A stretch of DNA of 62,000 nucleotides from Liolophura sinensis (Eukaryota; Mollusca; Polyplacophora; Chitonida; Chitonidae), in NCBI RefSeq assembly GCF_032854445.1, contig NC_088302.1:25879080-25941079 (forward strand), written 5' to 3'. Of this stretch, positions 45,711 through 55,577 are shown one piece after another (position 1 is the first letter of the stretch; each line of letters starts with the position of its first letter). A program made the translations under genes and the position numbers. The notes beneath the pieces were generated by a model that was not told the DNA's origin, made no database searches, and saw nothing but the letters and a program-made list of their open reading frames with translations.

Positions 45711-48700
45711 GTAAGCTCGGCATAGTAGCATAAATTAGTGTTTTTTTTTACTACACAGTGAGTGCATACATGGGCATCTATACGGTCTACTGAAGGCAGT
45801 GCACTCTACTACCGTAGCTCGTCGTTACGGTAGCACGATTTCAAATAACCATAGGTCTTTTACAGGTGTTGCGCAAGCAGACCTATCTATTAGCTTTTAA
45901 GTTCTGGTGAGGATAATAGCACATGCATGTGCGCATGTAAATTGAATGGTAGCCTACATATTTGCACCGAAAGACTCCAGCTGCTATTCTTATGCCTGAC
46001 TGAGCTTAGGGGACTCCATTGACGTGAAGCAAAGCTCCACTCAGTGTTGAACTGGACCTCAACATTAGATATTGCAATCAAAACGCTACTCAGATACATA
46101 TTTTGTTATCGACAACTGATATTTTAGCATAGTACACGACTTGAATGCTGATTTCACTCAATCGTCTATAACATACCTTGCGTCTTCCTAACATCATTGA
46201 AAACAGCTTTTAAATGACTGCTTTTCTTAGCGTGATTCCTTCCCATTTTCGTACTTTCTTAGTTCTTTGATTATTTGTGTTCTACGTCGTTTTTGCGAAT
46301 TGGCCTTGTGATTATTGACCTGGACCTTTGATTGATGGCTGGTATATGAATGCCTGTTTCCACGCATAGATTAGACCATAAGATTTAGTACAGATTAGGT
46401 CCTATATCGTTCCAAGTTCACACGTATGCAAGTGCATGCGGACCAGTATATGGCTTAAATTCTGTTGGGGCATCTCTTGTTGCAGGACCACAGTTGGCAA
46501 GGCGCTCTCAGAAATGGTAAGCAATGTCAACTTCTGCACCATTTCATTAACTGTGTACCTAGGCCTAGTACACATGCCTGGAATTTTCAAGTAAAGTTCC
46601 TGACAATATTATAGACTAGATTCAGCTCTGTTATTGATAGGGTCTTAGTTATACATGTAAAATCTCATGAGAATAAATGTTGTACGCGTTTTCAACTGAA
46701 ATGATTATAGACTTTTATTAAGATTCATTATTATCACATTTAACTGACTTCTACTATTTCCTTAAATGCATGAAATAATGTGGTACATGTACCGGTAGAT
46801 ATTTTGGCGCAAAGGTGACGCGGGTCCATGCTGAAATGACTGTGGCTCTCGTGCAATAAAAAAGATCGGAAGTACATAAATAGAAGAGAGGTGTGTCGCT
46901 CCGTTATATTGTACATGGGGCTCACATGTTTGTAGTTCGTCTTGAGCGGGTGAAAACCAGAGTTATGTTACTAAAAATGGACAACGCGGCACTGAGGAAT
47001 TTTGGAAAATACTGTACTGAACAAGAAAAGAAACTTCACATTTGGAGAAATGAATTATACTAAAGATGGTCGTTAATATGGGCAAATACCATAATGGCCA
47101 GCCCTAACCTGACGTATTTCACCATTACCATTGTGGTGAACTACACGGGGTGCATGCAGCACGCTCTTGTGTGAAAGCGCGACCATGCAATTAGGCGAGG
47201 TCGCACATATGCAGAATTTGCTTGTGAAAAAACACGCTAACAATCCTTGAGATATTAACAGTTGTCATGCCACGCCTTACAAATGTTGAGCGTAAACATG
47301 CGGTCGGCATGCTCCAGGCTGGAGAATCTGCTGTGGCTGTTGCACGTGCCATGGGATGCATTAGGCGGACAACTTACCAGCAAAGGACACGTGTGCATCA
47401 AACGGCCAGGACATCTGATCGCCCTAGGTCAGGACGGCCACGTGTGACAACACATGCAGAAGACCATCAAGTTCGGCTACGTTACATGTACGTCATTTGC
47501 GTAATCTTTTTACGGTCGCGACGTCTATCAGTTAATGCACTGTGTACGTGTCGCGTAACTGCTCAGACCAGACAAAACCGCCCGAACGCAGTCCATCGTC
47601 GCGCTCGAGATCCTTATGTTGGCCCAATTCTGACCAGTTTCTTGCCTTTGAACTGGTGCCGTTCCAGGCCTCCATTTCCAACGTGATAATGCAACAACAC
47701 AAACAAGTGTTTTGACACAAAATTTCTTGTAAAATGCCAGTATTGACATCATGGAGTGGACGTCGAGATCACCGACCGCAATCCCATCGAACACGCCGTC
47801 GTGTCTTGAGACGTCAGCCACAGAATATTTAAGTGCTGTGCGTGGTCATATGGATACAGCTGGCCTGAGCCTGAGCCGGAACTAATATGGCGCAGGTTGT
47901 CTAATGCTGTATTCACGGGTGTTAGGCAGGCAATGAGACAACGCTGCCTTGCTGTTGTGAATGCGAGAGGAGGACATGTAATACAATACAGATGGCTAGT
48001 CAAAAAGTGACCCCATCAGGCTACTGCTGACTGCAGAGGATGCACCAAGCGCCTTAATCCCTAGTCATGTTTTGGCATTCGCTCATTACATTCCTAAACC
48101 AGATTTATCCACGACTCAATGAACTTTATTCTGTATAGGTATGTTTGGAACATAAAGTAATACATGGAAAGTTTATTTTTTAAGGATTTGTTGTCTGCAA
48201 ATCTAATTATTCTCAATTCTTTCACGGTTTTAGTCCAGAAAGCATTGAACAGACAGGTATAGGCACCTTGTGACTTACTTATACATGCTCGTATCTTGTC
48301 AAGTCTTGCATCTGTGATGACCTATGTCAACGTCATAACTGTTGACAGTAATTTTTGGTGAATTCAGGATATGCTGGAATAGAAAAGTTTTAGTTCCGCC
48401 ATGACCATTTTCCTGGAATGTATATGAAGACATTTCACTGTAAAACCTTTATGGATCAGATACGAGAACTCATCGCTATCCAGTCGTGATTGTTAGCGCT
48501 AATCAATCAAGTTCGGCTACGTTACATGTACGTCATTTGCGTAATCTTTTTACGGCCATAACGTCTACCAGTAGTGCACTGTGTACGAGTCGCGTAACTG
48601 CTCAGACCAGACAAAACCGTCCGAGCGCAGTCCAAAGATCATTGTTAGCGCTAATCAGTATGCATGCTTCAGAGCATGGCGCTCTTCTCTATTATGTACT

Positions 48701-51623
48701 TCTGATATACAAACTGGTACCAGTGTATTAGTTTGCCAACAGAACGTCAGCACAGTGCCGGAGTGTTATGAATGCTACACGGCTTTTAAGTCCAGATGAC
48801 TTTTGAGCAGGAAAGGTTCCACGCGTGGGAGCCGTTTTACAAAGCTGTGGTAAAATTACGCCACACTCGCGTTTTGCCATTGGGGCGTATCTATTCACTA
48901 TGTGGCGCCATGGAAGTTACGCCAAGCGCAGTTTGCGTCTGCGTTGTTAAACAGCCTCACATTTTACATTGCAAGACGTATAGTAGGGAATTATATTTTG
49001 CCTTGAAAAGATTAACGCTCATACTTAGCTTGTGTTGATTATAACTGAATGGGCAGTCTTCTTTGAAGGACAGTGTTTTTCCTAGCCATGACATTTATTG
49101 TATTTCCATTCTGAAGATGGGTTGTGAGTTCGCCGACGCCGACGACTTTCATTCGTCGGCCAACAAGGACAAGATGGCCAGAGGAATGCCCCTAAATGAC
49201 CAGGTGATGTAGAAATCACCCGTCTTTGTCTCTTAATTTACTAACCAGGTCATGTGTAGAAACACCCGTCTTTTCCCCTTACTGACCACGTGATGTAGAA
49301 ATCACCCGTCTTTTTTAAAATATGTCTCTCATCAGTGTTGAATTGTGTTGCCTTGGTAACAGCGGTTGACGACGGTCGTGTGGCCGTTTGGGCCGTCAAA
49401 CGTTCGTTGAAGACCGCTGTCTTTGTCTTCCAGCAATACCATGCCCATATCTGCACGTTACTTGTGGGAAAGTTTGACATTATCATTACTTGACAATTGT
49501 CGTTGATTTAGTCGATCCAACTCACCCCACCCGCCCCGTCCCCGGGTTTCCTCCACCCCGCCCCCGGGTTTCCTCCACCCCGCCCCCGGGTTTCCTCCAT
49601 CCTTAATAATTTGTAAGTACATGTACATGGTAAGTAAGTAAGTCAGGGGATTAGTCAAACCAGCACCCTAAACCTCCACCCTACCCAGCACTAACCCACC
49701 CCACCCGTTTGTTTGCAGGGTTTATATTTCTGACAGCCTTCGTACTGGTAAACCATTCTTGTCCGCAGCATAATGTGACAATTTATATAAATAAATATAT
49801 ATTAACAAGCTAATGAATTATCATACTTTCAAGAGTAAATAAATAAATAAATAATTCACACCCAAAGCTGATGTAAATATAACAATGTTTTTTTCTTCTC
49901 TCCCTGAGTACATGTCGAAGATGGGTAAACGAATGGGTGTCTTACCAAGCATTGCTTTCAAAGTACCAGTATTTGCAAATCTTTACGTTCCAGGTTATGA
50001 TTTATTTCAATAATTTAAGGTTAAAATTTGCCTAGATTTGAAGATAGATCGAAGTATTTTCCACAATCTCCTGGATCTTTTACCAAATAGAGTTTTGTTC
50101 GTTTGACAGGATCGACTTCCATGGCTACGGTCTATACAGAAGTTCATTCAAAGGTAATATGCGAACATGTTGCCGGAAATTTTGGTATACACACAGTGTT
50201 TATTATTGGCGATTACAAAGAGAGGTTGCACAATGTGTGCTTGGGGCATATCGATAGTTTTAGTTGTTATTAATATTCTGGCCCACCACATGACGAATAC
50301 TTGAGTGAATTCAATTGTAGCCACAGTGACAAAACTGTCTTAGTTTTTAAAAATACTACGTATCCACACAGTACAATAAACTTTTCTGCGATGCCTTTGT
50401 GACTGACGTGCCATGCTGACCGTCGAGGCTCCTGCTAAACTCATAACGCTGTTCATTTTTGTCACAATACACTTCATACTGGGTTTATTATCTTAATATT
50501 TCGCTTTTGCAATCGTATCGGTTTTTGGTGTGGCGAATATCACACATTAGCATCGGTGAAATAACCTTTCTTTGTAGGCTATAACTTGTGAGATTAAACA
50601 CTACTAAATGTACTACAAGTTTCTTACCATGATGCATCGATTGCATCAGGTTCTGTTTCTGCTCAAAAGAAGCTTTTAGCCTTCTTTGTATCTGCGTGGG
50701 ACGGTATTGAGTTGTGTATTTCTTACATATTTTAGGTAAATTCAAACAAATCCACAAAAGAGAAAGACCTTACAAAACGGAGCTGTATTATGGAATTCAG
50801 ATTTAAGCTATTTCACAAAATTGCATCCCGGAATGGTTGATCAGGGGATACATCCGGAATGGAGTCATGCTTAAGACTGCAGACATCTGTAAAAGTGGCA
50901 CTGTCTCGATTGGCGCTCAGCATAAAAGAAATAGACAAGAACTGGTCGGCACAGTGTCAGTATAATGTAACTGGGTGTGGCGTGCGCGGCATGGCGTTCA
51001 AGTCAGGCAACGCACTGTAAATACATGTATGCCAGTATTGGGTCTGGCCTGCTACACGGGATAAGACCAAAATATAGTTGAAAGTTTTTGATGTTCAACC
51101 CCCAATCAAAGAAACAAACAAACAAAATGTATTTAATTTCAGCCGGCAGGAGATTTGTCAGACGGCCGTGGTCACATGTTCAGCCCTGAAGCGATCTTAC
51201 AGGGAAATCCTAACCGCCAGGGAGCCCAGAACAGCCCAGGCATACAGACAGCCGGACACAAGCAAGGCACACAGGCACCCGGACATAGCCCAGGCACACG
51301 GACAGCCGAACACAGCCAAGCCACACGGGCTGCCGTACATGGTTCAGGCGGACAAGCATCAGTACACGGCCCAGGCAAACCGTCAGCCCGACACGGGCCA
51401 GGCGGGGGTCATTTTTGTGTTCTTAAAAGGATCGGAAAGTTTGTTAAGAGAGAGAATGTCAGGAAGAGACGGTCACTTCATGCCGTCCGAGCTTCTGACC
51501 TCTCAACTTCAGACGTTAGAGGAGCCATGTTCAGACGAGAAGCATGTTGTTGCAGACATATCACAAGATGTCGAGTCTTTGGTTAAAGAAATATATACTT
51601 ACATAACATCCTTAAACGACTGA
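45670..51623 (+). CDS. IDNK: Gluconokinase, five exons, with repeat insert
   Basis: Exons 45670-45710, 46486-46516, 49117-49203, 50110-50153 and 51143-51623 join in phase to 227 residues. Predicted reaction: ATP + D-gluconate to 6-phosphogluconate, feeding the pentose phosphate pathway; likely cytosolic (no signal or TM). Evidence: Walker A GVCGSGKTT at residues 8-16, FADADDFHSSANKDKM and GMPLNDQDRLPWL (substrate region), TCSALKRSYREIL (residues 79-91), then LKGSESLLRERM, GRDGHFMPSELLTSQLQTLE (the GHF and Q-x-LE lid/adenine motifs) and VADISQDVESLV. Without residues 99-155 it would be about 170 aa, the bacterial GntK size. That insert is a 9-residue repeat. AATAAA lies at 51672, 49 bp after the stop. 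Confidence 0.93.
46105..46372 (-). repeat. Dispersed repeat Z, copy 2
   Basis: The reverse complement gives ACCAGCCATCAATCAAAGG, CAGGTCAATAATCACAAGG, AAGAACTAAGAAAGTACG, GAAGACGCAAGGTATGTTAT and GAGTGAAATCAGCATTCA, in the same order as 39868-40065. In IDNK intron 1. Confidence 0.7.
46486..46516 (+). CDS. IDNK: IDNK exon 2 (31 nt)
   Basis: Acceptor CATCTCTTGTTGCAG, donor GTAAGC. Completes the P-loop Lys and encodes TTVGKALSEM. Phase 2 in, 0 out. Confidence 0.85.
47267..48010 (+). pseudogene. Tc1/mariner transposase, decayed
   Basis: The N-terminal helix-turn-helix is well preserved (MPRLTNVERKHAVGMLQAGE, SAVAVARAMGC) and is followed by RTSDRPRSGRPRVTTHAEDH, a typical Tc1 linker. Later pieces in other frames are RRARDPYVGPILT, FQRDNATTQTS (a decayed version of the usual QHDNARPH catalytic region) and RQAMRQRCLAVVNARGGHV at the C-terminus. 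The first DDE Asp region and much of the catalytic core are missing, with several frameshifts. No clear TIRs were found. It lies in IDNK intron 2. Confidence 0.85.
48506..48640 (+). repeat. Copied fragment of the Tc1 transposase between 17-bp direct repeats
   Basis: Closely matches 47466 to about 47613 (shared ATCAAGTTCGGCTACGTTAC, ACGTCATTTGCGTAATCTTT and CTCAGACCAGACAAAACCG) with a few substitutions and one short deletion. The exact direct repeat ATTGTTAGCGCTAATCA flanks it at 48489-48505 and 48641-48657. Confidence 0.85.
49117..49203 (+). CDS. IDNK: IDNK exon 3
   Basis: Acceptor TTTCCATTCTGAAG, donor GTGATG (non-canonical at +5). Encodes MGCEFADADDFHSSANKDKM and ARGMPLNDQ. DADD and PLNDxD residues bind gluconate and ATP in this family. 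Its last five bases belong to the first unit of a downstream tandem repeat. Confidence 0.9.
49199..49313. repeat. 41-45 bp tandem repeat covering a 5' splice site
   Basis: Three units start at ACCAGGTGATG (49199), ACCAGGTCATG (49244) and ACCACGTGATG (49285), each followed by AGAAA(T)CACCCGTCTTT. Unit 1 straddles the exon 3 end, so unit 2 carries a copy of the donor motif. Confidence 0.88.
49537..49600. repeat. 24-bp GC-rich tandem repeat, 3 copies
   Basis: CCCCGGGTTTCCTCCACCC repeated three times in IDNK intron 3; a local GC-rich spike. Confidence 0.93.
50110..50153 (+). CDS. IDNK: IDNK exon 4
   Basis: Acceptor GTTCGTTTGACAG, donor GTAATA. Encodes DRLPWLRSIQKFIQ, following PLNDQ as in all gluconokinases (xDRxPWL). 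Phase 0 in, 2 out. Confidence 0.88.
50850..51126 (+). repeat. SINE family 2 copy, ending 16 bp before IDNK exon 5
   Basis: Shares CTCGATTGGCGCTCAGCAT, AACTGGTCGGCAC and GTCAGTATAATGTAACTGGG with the copy at 5803-6139. It ends in an AAACAAACAAACAAAA tail. Only TGTATTTAATTTCAG then separates it from exon 5, so the polypyrimidine/branch region of this intron is made largely of SINE sequence. Confidence 0.8.
51143..51623 (+). CDS. IDNK: IDNK exon 5 (catalytic C-terminal half and repeat insert)
   Basis: Acceptor TATTTAATTTCAG. Encodes RQEICQTAVVTCSALKRSYR, the repeat insert (residues 99-155), then GVIFVFLKGSESLLRERM, GRDGHFMPSELL, QTLEEP and a final helix ending TSLND. Stop TGA at 51621. Confidence 0.92.
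51234..51404 (+). repeat. Coding 27-bp minisatellite in gluconokinase
   Basis: Six 27-bp units (starts 51234, 51261, 51288, 51315, 51342 and 51369) plus a 9-bp partial. Each encodes a variant of AQAHRQPDT. All units keep the frame and differ at several residues (for example AKPHGLPYM), so the array is old and has stayed in frame. Confidence 0.92.
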
Positions 51624-51671
51624 CGTCTTTCTGTGCGTACCGCTACGATCGATGTAAGGATTTAAATTGTA

Positions 51672-51677
51672 AATAAA
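51672..51677 (+). terminator. IDNK polyadenylation signal (AATAAA)
   Basis: Canonical hexamer 49 bp downstream of the IDNK stop codon. Confidence 0.6.
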
Positions 51678-51962
51678 TCTATTATTGGCGATGTCTATAT
51701 TTGGAATTTATTTGTTTTGTAGCGTGAGAATGTACGTCTACGGGGTTACGGAATTGCGGGATATTTATCACATGAACGTTCTAGCCTTATTTATTTTTAT
51801 ATGATTGGTGCTCAGTTATATACTATCGCATACAAAATATCTATGCTGTCATTATACTTTTGTTTATGACAACACTATCAGTATAGTGAGAAAAGCCATC
51901 ACAGGGGGCGTAAATACCACCTCAGGGACCATAGAGCACTTCAGAGGGAGGGAGGACAAAGC

Positions 51963-52125
51963 CCGCCAAATGGAACATAAAGATCACGATATTGGACATA
52001 AAGCCCACCGTATGAGACATAAAGCCCACCATATGGGACATAAAGATCACGATATTGGACATAAAGCCCACCATATGAGGCATAAAGATCACGATATTGG
52101 ACATAAAGCCCATCTTATGGGCAAC
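51963..52125. repeat. 21-bp tandem repeat
   Basis: Units CATAAAGATCACGATATTGGA and CATAAAGCCCACCATATGAGA alternate about 7-8 times. They keep a plus-strand frame open (7-residue His-rich repeats, within an open frame 51805-52152) and also a minus-strand frame. No conserved domain; not called as a gene. Confidence 0.9.
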
Positions 52126-52290
52126 GTAGAATTAACACTTGAATGCATTTAAAAATGATACCAAAAATCAAGAAAATAAATGAAAGTGTATTTACTCATA
52201 GTTTTGATTTGTTCGCCTAATGAACCTAACTTCATATTTAGCTTCCTGATACTTTGTAACAAAAAAAGGCGAAAGTGGTCATATATATAA

Positions 52291-52460
52291 TTAAAGACGT
52301 ACAGCACAGAGGGTAAAACCAGCGTAGGAACGACAGTGTGATAGCTGACAAATGGTCACAACACGTAACCGGTAAAATACGGGCCCTTGTCAACTTACCC
52401 CAGTTAGGGTTTTAGTCTAACTGTTCATGCAAATACTTAAAAAGTAACAAATTACACTGG
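52291..52460 (+). repeat. Dispersed repeat Y, copy 2
   Basis: AAAGACGTACAGCACAGAGG, GTGATAGCTGACAAATGGTC, ACCGGTAAAAT and AACTGTTCATGCAAAT match 53191-53410 in order. Confidence 0.7.
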
Positions 52461-53190
52461 GGATTTCTCACATCAGCGAAGCGTTGAGAGAATTCACGCT
52501 TGCATGGTATCTTAACATTAACGAAGCATCGCTATACCACGTAGTAAAGTCCTGGTACAATGAAATGACGCTTATTTCTGACCCCTATGGCTTAGCATTT
52601 CACGATCGAGAGGGATAAAACAATGGAATTGAATCTAGGCGCAGAATAAAGTCACAGCAAGACTTCTAAACACAACACAGCGTAAAAACTGAGCCAGTTT
52701 GACGTTGACCCTGTGAACGTAAAGTTGGGGCATTTAAAATCCGGTTTATTTGTTCCAACTTGCGGCAGGGCTTTAAGTCAGTTTCAGGACTGCATTCAAT
52801 GCCCTGGGCACGTGGAGGTAAGGGTGACGTCGTAATTACTAAACCGGCGTACGTGTGACCGTGTGAACAGCTTGGCCATATGGTCGTGTGAACGAAGACA
52901 TTTTTACAACTGGCTTCGATGTAAACAAGTCCAGATTTGATCCGGTTTAAATTTTGGCTGTGTAAATGGGTTATGAGAGTGAGTCATGAATACATTTGTG
53001 AACAAATCTAAACATCGACTCATTCATACCCGCGTGGCGATTGTATGACATCATCACAATCTCAACTAACCGAGTGAAAGCAGTAAAGAGAAAAGAAAAA
53101 AACAAACACGTGCCAAAGACTATCCACCTCACGAGTATATACTGAACCACGATCTTAATAGATTGCTTCTTGACATGGGTTATAATATCA

Positions 53191-53410
53191 TCAAAGACGT
53201 ACATGTACAGCATGGAAAGTAAAACCAGAGCAGCGACGACTGTATGATAGCTGGCAAATGGTCACTAGCAACCGTTTAAATATGACCTTAAATATGACCT
53301 CTTTATCTCAGAATTTTATTCTCACTGTTCATGTTAATGCCTAAATAGTAGCAAATTATAATTAGGCAAAAAATGCAGTAATGTTAATTGCAATTTATTA
53401 GACTTCACTT
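53191..53410 (+). repeat. Dispersed repeat Y, copy 3, followed by repeat X
   Basis: AAAGACGTACATGTACAGCA, GTATGATAGCTGGCAAATGG, CTCACTGTTCATG and TTGCAATTTATTAGACTTCA. The last block is also in the 16.2-kb copy. Repeat X follows about 100 bp later. Confidence 0.7.
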
Positions 53411-53499
53411 TTCTAGGAATCCTCGAAGTCTTGCCTAACGAGCAAAGCAGCACAGAAAACCTGTTAGCCCTATATATACTAGATGCCAGCCTCCTTCCT

Positions 53500-53660
53500 A
53501 TAAGAAGTAAATGTATGAAACGATTTTCGACCGGCCCCACACAATGTCTCCAAAATTCCAGAAATAAAGCCATCCACCAACAACTTTTCCACTAGTTTAC
53601 CTACCTGGGGCTATCATCTGTTCGAATCCACCGTTAGTATTTCCAAATCAATTGTATTTT
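53500..53660 (-). repeat. Dispersed repeat X, copy 3
   Basis: GAAACGATTTTCGACCGGCC, ATAAAGCCATCCACCAACAA and CTGTTCGAATCCACCGTTAG match copies at 39640 and (inverted) 44920. Confidence 0.65.
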
Positions 53661-54340
53661 GTGTGAGTGGCCCTTCTGTGTGCTATCTAAGCTAAGTGGG
53701 CGTCTGTGACGTTCACTATATGCTACTCGACCTCAATGATTTTCCTTACTAATTATGTAGTAAATTTGTGAATTTCAAAAATATATACCCCGTGATCTTC
53801 GGGTGGTACAATGCTATGCCACCACATGGAGGTTGCACTTTTCACATCAACATGTCTAAAAATGACCCTAGCACGATCACCATGTTTTTGAATTGTGGTT
53901 GCTGGAAGTGAAGTCATAGCATCTAGTTACCTTGGTAGCTTCCACTGGGGTGAGAAGTGGGTTTTAACACTGAATAAACAATTTTCAGAATCTATAATTT
54001 CAAGAAAAAAGTATTTTAAAGCAACCTTATATAAGGTTTGTATAAGGATTAGGGCCGATAGTTCCGCACACACATCACGGTACACACTGATCACTGTTTG
54101 GAAAAGGGTATCAGTGGGTGCATCTGTGTAATTGTTCATACTCCATACAGCTCGCTTTACACCACTGCCACCATTACACAAACTTGACTTTTGGATCCCG
54201 CGCGACGCACGTGGGCTTGTTCAGGCTCATAGCCTCATCACTGATGTCCTCGCCCGGAACTATTTAATCAGCAGTTATCGATAAAATTGTTTCAGAATCA
54301 CGATGTGCATACTTCATATAAAGAGAATGGACGTATAAAG
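53661..54340. other. Intergenic, nothing recognised
   Basis: No domain, repeat or splice-consistent exon that I can support. Confidence 0.5.
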
Positions 54341-54344
54341 TATT

Positions 54345-54492
54345 ATTATAAATAAAGATTGCGACAAAGTTCTTGTGTTTCATAACATCACTAACTATTA
54401 TTAGAAACAAAGATTGCGACGAAGTTCTTGTGTTTCACTTTAACTATTATTAGAAACAAAGATTGCGACAAGGTTTTTGTGTTTCATGAATC
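54345..54492. repeat. ~55-bp tandem repeat, 3 copies
   Basis: AAAGATTGCGACAAAGTTCT followed by TGTGTTTCA recurs at about 54354, 54409 and 54458, with indels between units. It is 3' of the minus-strand transporter gene. Confidence 0.88.
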
Positions 54493-54633
54493 ATTAACAT
54501 CCTGCCTCATCACCGTGACCACAGTGACCTGGGTGTTGTTTTCTGTACAACATTTGATAACGGTAGACGTGATATAAGGTGAATCTAGAGAGCAACATAT
54601 GAGGTGTAAAGAACATGGTAATCGTTTTGAACA

Positions 54634-55577
54634 TCATCCGACACGCCGTTCTCTGGCTCTGGCTCGTGTGTACATCACAAAGTTAATAACCTGGATTACA
54701 AAAGAAAAAACTATTATGGCAAGTAAGACAGCAAAAGTGAAAAAAAAGCATTTGGGGCCTTGACAGTAGTTATCGGTTCTGCCGACATCAAGGCTGATAT
54801 TGTCATAGAAGAATCCAGTCATTATCTGCATTGATAGTTCGAGTACCGCCACCCCTGCCCAGACAGCCCCAGAGATGAACGTGTAAGATTGCCGTCCAAA
54901 CTCCTCAACAAGCATGGCGAGGGGCAAAAATAGTGCCGGTCCAACTCCAAATCCCGCCAGAACAGTGTGTAGATATACCGTGGCAGGGGTCAAGTAGAAC
55001 ATACCGAGCAGCAGACCTGCCCCAAAGATGAAGTAGGCGGAGTATAGCAGCCAGAAACCACATGCTTGGGTGGGCACTTTGTCAAAGACGAAACCATATG
55101 TTAGCCTCGTCACCATGATACACACGGACATAGTAGTTACTATGGAGAAGGAATCGGAATTCCCTATGGAATCGGTGATGGAGGTGATGTTGTTCAAGAC
55201 TGTGTAACCAGCTGACGCGACGGCTATCGATGTCCAAAAAGTCATGTGAAAAAACGGAGACCGAATAACATTTCCGGAAGATGTAATGGTAATGTCCTTA
55301 TGTCCTGAAAAGTTGAAGGTTCCTTGCGGCAAGTTTATGGTAACCGGATATAGTGCCAAGTAGCAGAGTCCTAGTAAAACGGCAAACATGATAGACAAAC
55401 AGAGAAAAAATCCGGCCATGTCGCCATGAAAAAAGACCTCAAAAAGTGCTGCAAAGAAGATTTTACCAAAACAAATGGCCGATCCGAATGCGCCTATAAA
55501 TTTCCCGGTATGTCGTTCTGGTATGACCTCCAAACAGACGCGTGTCACAACCATGTAAGCCACACCACCACCAGTTG
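54634..55577 (-). CDS. MFS transporter exon 3 (TM4 end to C-terminus)
   Basis: Acceptor (minus) GCTTATTTTTTCAG. Encodes TGGGVAYMVVTRVCLEVIPE, RHTGKFIGAFGSAICFGK (TM5) and on through TM12. Stop at 54634-54636. Confidence 0.85.

Noticed and set aside
48796-49038. 80-codon open frame before IDNK exon 3
   Set aside because: Not in phase with neighbouring exons and without a domain. It lies inside IDNK intron 2.
51155-51586. 143-codon alternative plus frame in IDNK exon 5
   Set aside because: Frame-shifted shadow of the gluconokinase exon and its minisatellite. The other frame carries all conserved kinase motifs.
51805-52152. 115-codon frame with 7-residue His-rich repeats
   Set aside because: The repeat portion comes from a 21-bp array and the rest has no domain. 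I cannot exclude a small gene but do not support one.
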